A stretch of 64,000 nt of DNA from Candidatus Korarchaeum sp. GTDB taxonomy: Archaea; Korarchaeota; Korarchaeia; Korarchaeales; Korarchaeaceae. The stretch covers positions 61,541-125,540 of the forward strand of contig JAJHQZ010000004.1 in NCBI GenBank assembly GCA_020833055.1, given 5' to 3'. The notes under the pieces are model-generated. The model saw only the letters and a list, made by a program, of their open reading frames with translations, was not told where the DNA came from and did not search any database. Position 1 is the stretch's first letter. The number at the start of each line of letters is the position of its first letter. Shown here in pieces: positions 18,050 to 28,057 of this stretch. A program made the translations under genes and the position numbers.

Positions 18050-19455
18050 TTCCCATCCCTCAGAATGGAATATCCATTCACATATTCCTCAATTATATTA
18101 AAAACTTTTCTTCTTAGCTCAGGATATGGAATATGATCTATCCTAGCAGTTACATCGTTGAACCTCACTGTCTCCACTTCGGGATGAGGACGGGCCCTGG
18201 GGAGCTTAACCCCGAGCCTCTCGCTCATGAGGTACAGTGAGTGCTCTAACTCATCCTCATCCAACCTGTACTTCCCAGTTTCAACGTGCTCCACTATGTC
18301 GCTCAGCTCATCCCCGTAACCTATCATCTTCGGATCTATCCCATTAGCCAGCAGGAAGATCCTTATCCCTATGCATTTATTACAGCTCCCGCATGGCCTC
18401 AGCTCCCCGCTAGCATACCTAGGAGTATGGCAGCTCATCTGAAGCTTCATGATATCTTTATACCTCCTGTAGAGGATTCTCTGTACTATCAATCCGGAGA
18501 TAGATCTTATTGGGGACCATTGCTTTATTCCAAGCCCCCTCTCCTTGAACCAATTCGTCATGTAATCCTCGAAATCTTGGGATTGGTCGTAAACCGCGTT
18601 ATAATGCTTTATCCCCTTGAAATAAGAGGGAACTGAGGATGGATCATCGTACTCGTTCCCGAAGATTATGTTCCCTATACCCCTCCTCATCATGATCGGG
18701 AGGAAGGAGAAAGCCCAGTGCTCGAACCAGAAGAGCCTTATCGGATATATCTCCTTCGTCTTCTTCCTGAAACCTTTGACGAGGATCCTCATGTTCGACT
18801 CTATGAAGTTGAATAATCTATCTACGTTGCTCCAGACCCTGCTCGTCCTCGGTTCCTCAGCCCTGAAGTACCTGTATGCCTTCAGTGAGACGTGCCAGTG
18901 CCTCCCGCTCTCATTGAAGAAGAAGGGATGGACTTCGCACCCAGCTTCCTTCAGGAGCATGAAGGAGAGGAGGCTATCTTTCCCCCCGGAGACCATGACA
19001 CCGCATTTCAACTCATCCCCCGAGTAATCGAGGACCGTAGATCCTATCTTAGCATTAACTTCAGCTTTCGGGCTAGCATCCTCGGGCCTCAAGCTCTCGG
19101 GATCCGGTATGAACTCATCCTTGATGAGACCGGTCCTCTTGACTATCCTATTGACGAATATATCCCTAGCAGTTATCTCGCTCATATCCATGAAGAACTT
19201 TAAGTCTAACTCGTTTATTGGGAATTCTATATCAATTTCTTTCGTAAATAATGTGTAATTTATCGCGGGAACTATGCTTATCAACGCTGCTATCTCCTCG
19301 ATACCCTCTATATCCCTTATACTCCCCTCGTACACCTCCATGAGATCGTACTCCCTCCTGACGCCGTCTACCTCTAGCTCATAAGTAGCTAGTATAGCTC
19401 TATCCTTCACCCTCAGGTTCCCTATCCTTATCTTATCGAAGCAGATGAGGTTCAA
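18013..19455 (-). CDS. MurL-like PP-loop ATPase
   Basis: 480 residues. An N-terminal beta-rich domain (about 1-125) is followed by a PP-loop pyrophosphatase core with VSGGKDSLLS at 155-164, the site that adenylates a substrate carboxylate or base with AMP release. IIFGNEYDDPSS sits at about 263-274, and a zinc-type cysteine set C342, C355, C358, C361 (SCH...PCGSCNKC) follows. The order beta domain, SGGKDS, (S/G)NE, then CxxCxKC agrees with what I recall of bacterial MurL, the UDP-MurNAc-L-Ala-L-Glu epimerase; the cysteines also recall QueC. Archaea of this kind have no murein, so the substrate must be different. Overlaps the DUF1611 gene by four bases (ATGA). Confidence 0.7.
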   Translation of the reverse strand: MNLICFDKIRIGNLRVKDRAILATYELEVDGVRREYDLMEVYEGSIRDIEGIEEIAALISIVPAINYTLFTKEIDIEFPINELDLKFFMDMSEITARDIFVNRIVKRTGLIKDEFIPDPESLRPEDASPKAEVNAKIGSTVLDYSGDELKCGVMVSGGKDSLLSFMLLKEAGCEVHPFFFNESGRHWHVSLKAYRYFRAEEPRTSRVWSNVDRLFNFIESNMRILVKGFRKKTKEIYPIRLFWFEHWAFSFLPIMMRRGIGNIIFGNEYDDPSSVPSYFKGIKHYNAVYDQSQDFEDYMTNWFKERGLGIKQWSPIRSISGLIVQRILYRRYKDIMKLQMSCHTPRYASGELRPCGSCNKCIGIRIFLLANGIDPKMIGYGDELSDIVEHVETGKYRLDEDELEHSLYLMSERLGVKLPRARPHPEVETVRFNDVTARIDHIPYPELRRKVFNIIEEYVNGYSILRDGKWVRVGREELGL

Positions 19456-20534
19456 CCCTCCACCTCCTTGACTATAGCATCGACTATCCTACCCACGCCA
19501 TGGATCAGGGGAGCGCACGCCACTATTCCGTACTTGGCCTCCACTTCCTTGACGTAACTCTCCACAGCATCCTCGCTCATCCCTTCTGTGTTTATAGTGA
19601 TAGCTAGAGGCTTCTTATCCGTCATGACTTCTATTAAGCGTATGTACTTCTCCAATGGTGGCATCGGGAACTCCGGGAAGTCCTCTAGATGCTTCCTCCC
19701 AGGTGCGTGCTGCAGCACTATAGCGTTAGGCGTTAGTAAATTCACTATCTCGAAGCTACCTGGGAACGCCGGATGCAGCAATGAACCCTGGCCGGGGACC
19801 ACTATTACCTTGGGCCTCTCCTCGACGTAAGCCCTCCAGACCTCGTGCTCCAATCCTCCTGGTATGAAATCGTTTATCATAGCATCCAACACTATCCCAT
19901 ATTTAGCTCCCTGCATCCAAGCGGTCTGACCCGTCCCGATGAAAACTGCCTTTATACCCCTCTTATTGAGCTCATCTACTATCATCCAAGCCGTCGTCCT
20001 CTTCCCTATGCAAGCATCAGTCCCCAAGATCACTACTCTGTAAGAATCCACTTCCCTTATCTTCCCAGTATAGAAAAGCTTCATCTTCTGATAGATCTTC
20101 CTGACATCTATTATCTCGACTCCTCTCTCTTTAGATATCTTTGAGAACTCTGGATCATCGCTCAGGAACTCGTGGAGCCCCGATACTATGTTGAGCCCCC
20201 TCTCTATGGCTTCCCTAATGTAGCCCCTGTAATCGGGTGGTAGCATTCCTCCCGCTGTAGCCACACCGACTATCAGCACTTTGATATTAGGCCTCTCACT
20301 CAGAGCTTCATCCAAGCTCCTATAGATCTTTATGCCCCTCCTCTTCCCATCCAGCACTTCACCAGCGTCCATCCCAGCGAACTTACTGTCTATCACACCG
20401 ACTATCCTGTACCTCATGGACTTCCTGACGAGGCCGTGAGCTGTCTTAGCATCGGAAGTATCGTATCTTCCCTCAGCTAATATCAGGGCTTCTGGGACTT
20501 CAGAACCTCCTCCCTGTGACGACTGCCACTGCAT
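19452..20534 (-). CDS. DUF1611 / DgcN-like P-loop protein
   Basis: 360 residues. An N-terminal Rossmann-like part (EALILAEGRYDTSDAKTAHG, GVIDSKFAG) is followed by a P-loop domain with GTDACIGKRTTAW as the Walker A-like loop at about residues 172-184, then FIGTGQTAWMQG and VPGQGSLLHP. This matches the DUF1611 family. One studied branch, DgcN, N-acetylates D-glutamate in partnership with the dehydratase or epimerase-like DgcA, but no DgcA is here. Its start overlaps the PLP enzyme gene by 35 bases and its stop overlaps the MurL-like gene by four, indicating one functional unit. Substrate unknown. Confidence 0.78.
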   Translation of the reverse strand: MQWQSSQGGGSEVPEALILAEGRYDTSDAKTAHGLVRKSMRYRIVGVIDSKFAGMDAGEVLDGKRRGIKIYRSLDEALSERPNIKVLIVGVATAGGMLPPDYRGYIREAIERGLNIVSGLHEFLSDDPEFSKISKERGVEIIDVRKIYQKMKLFYTGKIREVDSYRVVILGTDACIGKRTTAWMIVDELNKRGIKAVFIGTGQTAWMQGAKYGIVLDAMINDFIPGGLEHEVWRAYVEERPKVIVVPGQGSLLHPAFPGSFEIVNLLTPNAIVLQHAPGRKHLEDFPEFPMPPLEKYIRLIEVMTDKKPLAITINTEGMSEDAVESYVKEVEAKYGIVACAPLIHGVGRIVDAIVKEVEG

Positions 20535-21459
20535 TCTCGAAATATCCCCCGAACTCTAGATATCTCTCTATAGCCCCTAAGGAGGAGGAAGACGCTGGAA
20601 GAGGGTCTATACCTTCCATTCTAAGCTCCTCAGAGAGTTGAAGCAGTTCATCATCGTAGAATTCGAAAGCTAGACCACCGCTCCTCCTTATAGCTTCCAG
20701 AGCGTACTCACCATCGAAAGCCTTTATCGAGACCAATGGCTCATTATACTCAGTTTCCCTCACTTCATCCTCCCTCAGGGGGACTAGTTCCTCAGAGCCC
20801 CTCCTCAGAGTTTCAGCTATCTGATTCCCCAGTCTCGTAGTCGCCCCTAGCATCACTGGGAGCTTCCTAGAGATCCCCATATCCAGCATCTCGCGGAAGC
20901 CCATGTAGATCCCAGCTAGAGTGGTGCCGTTTCCCATTGGGACGGAGACTAAATCAGGGACTGAGCCCAGGGCTGCTACTATCTCATAAGCGATAGCCTT
21001 GAATGACTCGAGAGCCACTCTGCCGTTAACGCTCCCCGGATTGGAATCGTAGTATCCATATTTCATAGCATCTAGCACGCTCCTCTCCACAGCGTCCTCG
21101 TAACTACCATCTACGTAAACTATCTCAGCATTGTACTTCCTCATCTCCCTAATCCTACCATTGGTGTAACGCGATGGTACATATATCACGGCCCTAATCC
21201 CGTGGAGGTTAGCGAAGTAAGCTAGGGAGACCCCGAAGTTACCGCAGGTGCCCACGGTCACAGTATCGTATCCCTGCTCTATAGCCCTCCTCACGTGCAC
21301 GTAAGCCGCTCTGTCCTTTTGGGTCCCCGTGGGGTTGTTTCCCTCCCATTTGATGTATATCTTCCTCCATCCACGAGCTATCGGGATTTTCCTCGCTCTA
21401 AAAAGAGTCCTGGGGAACTTGAACTCCTCAAGCAAGGTCGCCCGCTGGACCATCTCCAT
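20500..21459 (-). CDS. Threonine-synthase-like PLP enzyme (fold type II)
   Basis: 319 residues. The PLP lysine is K48 in NNPTGTQKDRAA, the cofactor-phosphate and substrate loop is GTCGNFGVSLAYFA, and the glycine-rich phosphate-binding loop is PMGNGTTLAG. This belongs with threonine synthase, cysteate synthase and diaminopropionate ammonia-lyase. It is shorter than a full threonine synthase and lacks neighbouring threonine genes. As first gene of the seven-gene operon it likely makes or breaks the beta-substituted amino acid used by the two ATP-type enzymes that follow. A CCTTTATAA box (minus strand, 21490-21498) lies about 35 bases before the start. Confidence 0.82.
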   Translation of the reverse strand: MEMVQRATLLEEFKFPRTLFRARKIPIARGWRKIYIKWEGNNPTGTQKDRAAYVHVRRAIEQGYDTVTVGTCGNFGVSLAYFANLHGIRAVIYVPSRYTNGRIREMRKYNAEIVYVDGSYEDAVERSVLDAMKYGYYDSNPGSVNGRVALESFKAIAYEIVAALGSVPDLVSVPMGNGTTLAGIYMGFREMLDMGISRKLPVMLGATTRLGNQIAETLRRGSEELVPLREDEVRETEYNEPLVSIKAFDGEYALEAIRRSGGLAFEFYDDELLQLSEELRMEGIDPLPASSSSLGAIERYLEFGGYFENAVAVVTGRRF

Positions 21460-21489
21460 GACTCAACTTCGGATCTCGTGGATCCATTG

Positions 21490-21498
21490 TTATAAAGG
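21490..21498 (-). promoter_or_regulatory. TATA box for the PLP/DUF1611/MurL-like operon
   Basis: CCTTTATAA read on the minus strand, 31-39 bases before ATG 21459. The spacing allows a short leader. It faces the promoter of the divergent HTH-PRTase gene, so both could be controlled from this 138-base spacer. Confidence 0.5.
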
Positions 21499-21553
21499 TT
21501 TTCTAGACGGATTCGATGCTAATGGAGTGGCACCATATTGCCCAGCGGAGTTG

Positions 21554-21562
21554 AATTTAAAT
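21554..21562 (+). promoter_or_regulatory. TATA box for the HTH-PRTase gene
   Basis: AATTTAAAT about 40 bases before ATG 21598, which itself is preceded by AGGTAA. Back-to-back with the operon promoter on the other strand. Confidence 0.45.
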
Positions 21563-21597
21563 CTAAGTGAGTTACGCTCTTGAAAGGTAAAGTGGGC

Positions 21598-22311
21598 ATG
21601 AGGAACGGGAGGCTAGAGTCTCCTTACATCTCCGTCAGGCTTTTGAGCTCCCTAAAGGGTTTTTTCACATTGAAGGAACTTGAATCGAAGCTAGGAATAC
21701 CTTATCAAGTCATATGGCGATACATAAGTCTCAAGAGCACGCCGGAGAAGACCACAGCTAGGAAGATAATAGAGAGGATAGAGAGCTTGAATCTAATAGA
21801 GGAAGCGCTCAAGAGGAATCTGAGGGTAAACAGGTATAATTATATAGAGTCTTGGAGGTTTATGAGCAACTATAAGTTCTTGGAGCTCATGGGCTATGTG
21901 ATATCGAGTTTCGTCGGGGATGAGGAAGTCAACGTGATAATATCCCCGCAGGGGTCATTCCCCCTAGCCTTAATTGCTAGCGATTGGCTCAGAGCGAAGG
22001 CTTTAAGCTGTATGGAGCATGTTAACCTCTCTTTAGAGTCTTACTTGAGGAGCTCATACGTCTCACTCGATAGAGGGGCTGTCGTCGAGCTATACGTACC
22101 TAGTCAGATAGGGGTGGGTGATAAAGTGATCTTAGTGAGGGACATAGTGAAGAACTTGGAATCCCTGGAGGCTATAATGGATATAGTGAGCGATGCGGGA
22201 GCTAAGTTATGGGGGGTCTTCTCAGTGATCTCAGTATCCGATGAATGGGAGAAAAAGCTGGATGACCTCGGCATAGGAAAAAGGATGGCTTTTTACAAGA
22301 TGCCTCGATAG
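21598..22311 (+). CDS. HTH-PRTase (GfcR-like) transcription regulator
   Basis: About 237 residues. The N-terminal winged or lambda-type helix-turn-helix (TLKELESKLGIPYQVIWRYIS, about 23-45) is followed by a phosphoribosyltransferase-like domain (VNVIISPQGSFPLALIASDWL and VILVRDIVKNLESLEAIMDI). In active PRTases and the archaeal regulator GfcR the PRPP loop reads roughly D-D-x-x-T-T-G; here it is VRDIVKNLES, lacking the threonines, so PRPP binding is probably altered or lost. It may sense another nucleotide-like ligand. Divergent from the PLP/DUF1611/MurL-like operon, and so a candidate regulator of it. ATG 21598 follows AGGTAA; a TTG six codons earlier is less likely. Confidence 0.7.
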   Translation: MRNGRLESPYISVRLLSSLKGFFTLKELESKLGIPYQVIWRYISLKSTPEKTTARKIIERIESLNLIEEALKRNLRVNRYNYIESWRFMSNYKFLELMGYVISSFVGDEEVNVIISPQGSFPLALIASDWLRAKALSCMEHVNLSLESYLRSSYVSLDRGAVVELYVPSQIGVGDKVILVRDIVKNLESLEAIMDIVSDAGAKLWGVFSVISVSDEWEKKLDDLGIGKRMAFYKMPR

Positions 22312-22312
22312 T

Positions 22313-22534
22313 TCAGAACTCCTCTTCCTCCTCCCACTCTTCCTCCTCTTCCCACTCCTCTTCCTCCTCTTCCCATTCCTCCTCTTCTTCTTCAGGCACT
22401 GGCTCCAAGTAGAGTTTCTTGCCCTTCTTCATGACGACGAGTAGAGCACCGCACTCAGGGCATCTGACCTCATCGCCCTCTTCTACATCCTCTATATCGA
22501 ATACAGCTCCGCATACGGGACATTCGAACTCCAT
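22313..22534 (-). CDS. LysW-like zinc ribbon with extreme acidic tail
   Basis: 73 residues from the ATG preceded by GGGGTGACC (an upstream in-frame ATG lacks a site). Residues 1-40 form a zinc ribbon, ECPVCGAVFDIEDVEEGDEV then CPECGALLVV, very close to the amino-group carrier proteins LysW/ArgW that tether lysine or arginine intermediates through a C-terminal glutamate. Instead of the usual short ED/EWGE end, this protein carries about 30 residues made almost only of E and W, with EEW units repeated four times and a final Phe. No LysX/LysZ/LysY/LysJ/LysK partners are in the window. Could be a diverged carrier or simply a small acidic zinc protein. Confidence 0.75.
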   Translation of the reverse strand: MEFECPVCGAVFDIEDVEEGDEVRCPECGALLVVMKKGKKLYLEPVPEEEEEEWEEEEEEWEEEEEWEEEEEF

Positions 22535-22567
22535 AGGGTCACCCCCGACCCAAGCTCGTAAGCCCAT

Positions 22568-22889
22568 TAAAAAGTTAATTAAACATAAGAGAATTTATGA
22601 AGTTACAGCAGAACTATACAATATAAGGACTCCTGACTCATAATAGAAAATTTTTCTTTACAAATTTGAGTCTTTATATTAAATATATTCATGATTTTAT
22701 TACTGAGAAAATTAAAAATTCTCTTAATTTATCCTATATTCTCTAAATTTTATTAAAGAAAGATCTCGTTATAATTCATTAAATTTTAATTGCTAATCAT
22801 TTGGAGTAAAAGTCGTGATGAATATGCCGCCTTGGAGTTCTCACGCGGGCAGCTAGTGTTTTATCACACCCACTATATGTAAGTTTAGC
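22568..22889 (+). other. AT-rich intergenic region
   Basis: About 320 bases between the LysW-like gene and thyX, mostly A and T up to 22800. The last 90 bases are more GC-rich (CCGCCTTGGAGTTCTCACGCGGGC). A GTGATGAA near 22815 looks like a C box but no matching D box (CTGA) follows at a suitable distance. I see no open frame or convincing RNA gene; the thyX promoter must lie here. Confidence 0.5.
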
Positions 22890-23777
22890 ATGGAGGTCGT
22901 GAGGAAGGAGTTGATAGGTGGGGAAGGCCTAATTTACCTAGCTACGAGAGTGTCTAGGAGTACTGGGGGTCCGGAGGAAATAGCTGAGGAGCTTAATGAT
23001 AGGGAGAGAGTCAGGAGGCTCCTATCGAACGTCATAAGGATGGGGCATCATTCTGTCTTGGAGCACAGCTTGATAAGGCTATGGGTAGATTGCGATCATC
23101 AAGAACTACTGAGGCTCCTCATAAATCATAAATACGTTGAGGTAACTCTAGGAAACCCCAGCTTGATCTCCCTCAATCCAAGGACAGCTATAGAGCTCCT
23201 AGATAGCGAAGCTAGGGTCATAGGCCTCGAGGCCATAAGGGAGCTCCCCATGATATCCCGCATCCTCGGTATAGAATCCGAAGCTGAGCCGATGCTCTCA
23301 GTCGAGATGGAGAAGTTGAGCGATGAGCCCCTGATGTACAGCTTCCTTAAGTCCCCCCATGAGGACCCCAGGCATGGTTTCTATGCGTTCTGGATCGAGA
23401 TGTCCAGGGTCGCCTCGCATCAATTCGTCAGGCATAGGAGACTAAGCTTCACCCAGAGATCAGGGAGGGTGACGAGACCTGAGGGCTTCATATTCCCGGA
23501 TCTGAGTGAAGATGCTTTGAAGTTAATGAGGGAGCACGCTGAGATGAGCATTAAGCTATATGAGAGGCTCCTGAGTATGGGGGTGAGGATGGAAGATGCT
23601 AGGTACATACTCCCATCAGCATTGAGGACAGCCATCTTCGTCAGCGGGAGGCAATCCGACTGGCACCATTTCCTGAAGCTCAGGCTGGATAGATCAGCTC
23701 AAGCGGAGATAAGGAGGATAGCTGAGATAATAGCTAGCGTCATCGATCCAAGAACTCTGTCAAATCTCTCCCTCTGA
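22890..23777 (+). CDS. thyX: FAD-dependent thymidylate synthase
   Basis: Makes dTMP from dUMP using methylene-tetrahydrofolate and reduced FAD. The ThyX signature RHRRLSFTQRSGR is present (consensus RHRxxSxxxxSxR). Other family blocks are NVIRMGHHSVLEH at the N-terminus and LDRSAQAEIR near the end. 295 residues is at the long end of the family (about 220-300). Transcribed alone; its 3' end overlaps the convergent RNase HII gene by 38 bases. Confidence 0.95.
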   Translation: MEVVRKELIGGEGLIYLATRVSRSTGGPEEIAEELNDRERVRRLLSNVIRMGHHSVLEHSLIRLWVDCDHQELLRLLINHKYVEVTLGNPSLISLNPRTAIELLDSEARVIGLEAIRELPMISRILGIESEAEPMLSVEMEKLSDEPLMYSFLKSPHEDPRHGFYAFWIEMSRVASHQFVRHRRLSFTQRSGRVTRPEGFIFPDLSEDALKLMREHAEMSIKLYERLLSMGVRMEDARYILPSALRTAIFVSGRQSDWHHFLKLRLDRSAQAEIRRIAEIIASVIDPRTLSNLSL

Positions 23778-24411
23778 TCTCCTCCAAGAGCTTATTTATC
23801 GTCGCCCACTTCCACCTCACTTGATCCCTGGGGAACTCAGCCCCCTTGAGGATAATCTTAATCGCTTCCCTCGTCTTAGGATCTCCCGGATATCCTGAGC
23901 CTATATCGATCCCAGTCAGCTCGCTCAACTCCCTGATCCTCCTGTCCCTCTCCACTTTAGCTATTATGGAGGCCGAAGCTACTTGGACATATTTGGAGTC
24001 GGCCTTATTCTCAGCTATTATTTTAACGCTCAAATCCCCCAGGAATCCCCTCAATACCTCTGAGAACTTCCTGCAGTTCCTCATCGGCGAATCAACTATG
24101 GCTCTAGCGGGCCTGAGCTCCCTTATCAACTCTGACATCACTTCAGCTTCGAGTAAATTGAGCATATTCTTAGAGACAGCTTCATCTATCCTCTTAGGCT
24201 CGATTACCTTTATTAAATATGATTCAGCGCTCTCAATTATCATTGGGAAGAGCTCCTCCCTCCTCTCAGCACTCAAGAGCTTCGAATCAGTGACTCCCAT
24301 TTCCCTCAGCCTCTTGGCTTCCCTCCTCTTCAGGATAACAGCTGCCACGACCATAGGCCCTATCACCGGGCCCCTCCCAGCTTCATCTATCCCCATCGAC
24401 AGGGAGCCCAC
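23740..24411 (-). CDS. rnhB: Ribonuclease HII
   Basis: Removes ribonucleotides and RNA primers from DNA-RNA hybrids. GIDEAGRGPVIGPM carries the first catalytic Asp-Glu, DSKLLS and AIVDSP supply further conserved parts, and ASIIAKVERDR plus GSGYPGDP are the remaining HII blocks. 223 residues is typical. The start is a GTG at 24411, or the ATG at 24396 that begins MGIDEAGRG, the more usual beginning of the family. Last gene of a minus-strand group starting at 25503. Confidence 0.95.
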   Translation of the reverse strand: MGSLSMGIDEAGRGPVIGPMVVAAVILKRREAKRLREMGVTDSKLLSAERREELFPMIIESAESYLIKVIEPKRIDEAVSKNMLNLLEAEVMSELIRELRPARAIVDSPMRNCRKFSEVLRGFLGDLSVKIIAENKADSKYVQVASASIIAKVERDRRIRELSELTGIDIGSGYPGDPKTREAIKIILKGAEFPRDQVRWKWATINKLLEEIRGRDLTEFLDR

Positions 24412-24438
24412 CCCTCAATTTCCCCTAGCGATGCTCTC

Positions 24439-24912
24439 TCAACTATAAGAGCTCACGAGCTCCTCGAACCTATCCCTCACCGGGAGGTAGATACGCTCAT
24501 AGAACTTCCTCTGATCGAGTAGGAAGTCCGCTGGGAAGGATCTCAAGTAATTCAGGGCAGCTTTCCATGCCCTATCGTACGGGACTACTTCCTCTATCCT
24601 CCTCGCTACTTGCTCATCGTAATCTTCAGGCCTCTGGACCTCATCCCCTATTATGAAGAGACCCTCCTCGTTCACGTAAGCTCTCTCATCCCCGAGTTGC
24701 TCGATCCCCCTAGCGGCCCTGGGTATCGAGGGAGCTGATGCGCCCGCAGCCCTGTGTGTGCGAACTTTCCCTCCCGATCTCTTCGCCCAAGCGTAAAATA
24801 TAGCTCTGTTCAGCCCGAAGGATTTCGCTCTCTCGAGATCTCCCTTTAGGAGGAAGTACCTAGCTGCTTGCAGGAGAGCCATAACCTGGAACCTTCCCAC
24901 CTTCCCCCGCAT
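24439..24912 (-). CDS. Conserved-type archaeal protein of unknown function
   Basis: 157 residues, cytoplasmic, helical at both ends. The N-terminal MALLQAARYFLLKGDLERAKSFGLNRAIFYAW resembles a TPR-like helical hairpin. No catalytic motif or cysteine cluster. I do not recognise the family. ATG 24912 is used; an internal ATG at 24882 preceded by AGGTT is possible. It sits between the frame-broken secreted protein gene and rnhB, 24 and 27 bases from each, so these genes are probably co-transcribed. Confidence 0.65.
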   Translation of the reverse strand: MRGKVGRFQVMALLQAARYFLLKGDLERAKSFGLNRAIFYAWAKRSGGKVRTHRAAGASAPSIPRAARGIEQLGDERAYVNEEGLFIIGDEVQRPEDYDEQVARRIEEVVPYDRAWKAALNYLRSFPADFLLDQRKFYERIYLPVRDRFEELVSSYS

Positions 24913-24936
24913 CTCAGTTATATGGTGTTACACAAA

Positions 24937-25253
24937 CTAATACTTTATCCCCAACCTGGGCAGCTCTATACTGACCGCTACAGCTGCTCTCCCTCTTATC
25001 TCCACTTCCACAACTACCTCCTCCCCTATCATCCCCCTGAGCCTCTCCAGTACTTGATGCCACTTATATCCACCTTCATAATCCCCCCTCAGCTCGAAGG
25101 CCTCATCTCCTCCCTCAGTCTCCACGACTATTATCCTAGAGCCAACTTCCTTCAACTTACCCCTCACTACGTAGCCACTCTCCTCCGGTCTGTATATCAG
25201 GGGATGGCGGCCAAGATCATAGCTATTGAGATCACTAGGATTAGCTTCTTCAT
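24937..25253 (-). pseudogene. Secreted or anchored OB-like protein, frame broken near 25200
   Basis: Two frames together make one sensible protein. The first begins at ATG 25253 and encodes a signal-like stretch, MKKLILVISIAMILAAIP, then meets TGA at 25197-25199. The second, shifted by one base, continues at once with LIYRPEESGYVVRGKLKEV and runs to 24937 with a compact beta-rich domain (about 80 residues, perhaps OB-fold). The junction is a run of four C on the coding strand (25200-25203); one extra C would join them seamlessly. ATG 25253 overlaps the stop of the preceding gene's second frame (ATGA). Either a recent mutation, a sequencing error, or frameshifting. Function unknown. Confidence 0.6.
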
Positions 25254-25503
25254 GAGAACAGCCCCCTAGCCAGGACTTTCAGGGATCTGAAGTTGAAGTA
25301 TATGTGAATTAGGGATGATCCAGAGAGAGCGAATGCGAAGATATCATACCAGTAACGCCAGACCCTCTGCTCATGAAGATTATGAACTCATGAGCCCTTC
25401 CAGATGGGGTGAAGTAGAGGACGAGCCCGCTTATGAAGAGGAGTATCCCCAGGACTAATTGAGCTATGCTCACTATAGCCCTGAGCTTGGGTTCCCCACT
25501 CAT
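25250..25503 (-). pseudogene. Two-helix DUF4405-like membrane protein, frame broken near 25375
   Basis: From ATG 25503 the frame encodes a cytoplasmic start and one membrane helix (AQLVLGILLFISGLVLYFTP) followed by SGRAHEFIIF, then drifts into low-quality sequence ending at 25309. The frame one base back continues HEQRVWRYWYDIFAFALSG and SSLIHIYFNFRSLK, a second membrane helix with the W-x-x-x-H/Y...IHIYFN pattern of DUF4405-type proteins, ending at 25250 where its TGA overlaps the next ATG. An extra C after the ATC TTC codons (about 25375) would give an 84-residue protein. Heme or quinone binding is possible in this fold but not shown. Confidence 0.55.
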
Positions 25504-25551
25504 AATAAAAATAAAATTGGAGAGCTATCCTAAAATAAAAAAGATAAGTCC

Positions 25552-27833
<2,282 letters not shown>

Positions 27834-27857
27834 GAGAATCCCCTGGCTTATCATCAA

Positions 27858-28057
27858 AACATAAAAAATAAAAATTTGTGCCTTTTACTATCAGATGAAG
27901 AGCTAATTGAATTTTACATTATTGCTGATATATGAATATAAAATTTATATTTTAAGAGGGATATTTAAAATTAATTTAAATATTATTGTAGTGTAACAAG
28001 TTGGATGAAAAATATCCAGTCATGAAGAGCGTATTTCGACCTTAATGAGTTCTAATG
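27858..28057 (+). other. AT-rich intergenic stretch
   Basis: With 28379-28494 this flanks two tiny open frames in a gap of more than 600 bases between nfnA and the second aldolase gene. It is very AT-rich with several TATA-like stretches (TTTAAAATTAATTTAAATATT near 27963-27983). No RNA gene or repeat is evident. Confidence 0.4.

Noticed and set aside
20500-21459. Naming the PLP enzyme as threonine synthase
   Set aside because: The fold-II motifs fit several enzymes, the protein is short, and the operon has no threonine-pathway partner.
22313-22420. Tandem repeat tract of CCTCTTCCTCC type
   Set aside because: It is explained by the Glu/Trp-rich tail coding sequence of the LysW-like gene rather than by a DNA repeat element.
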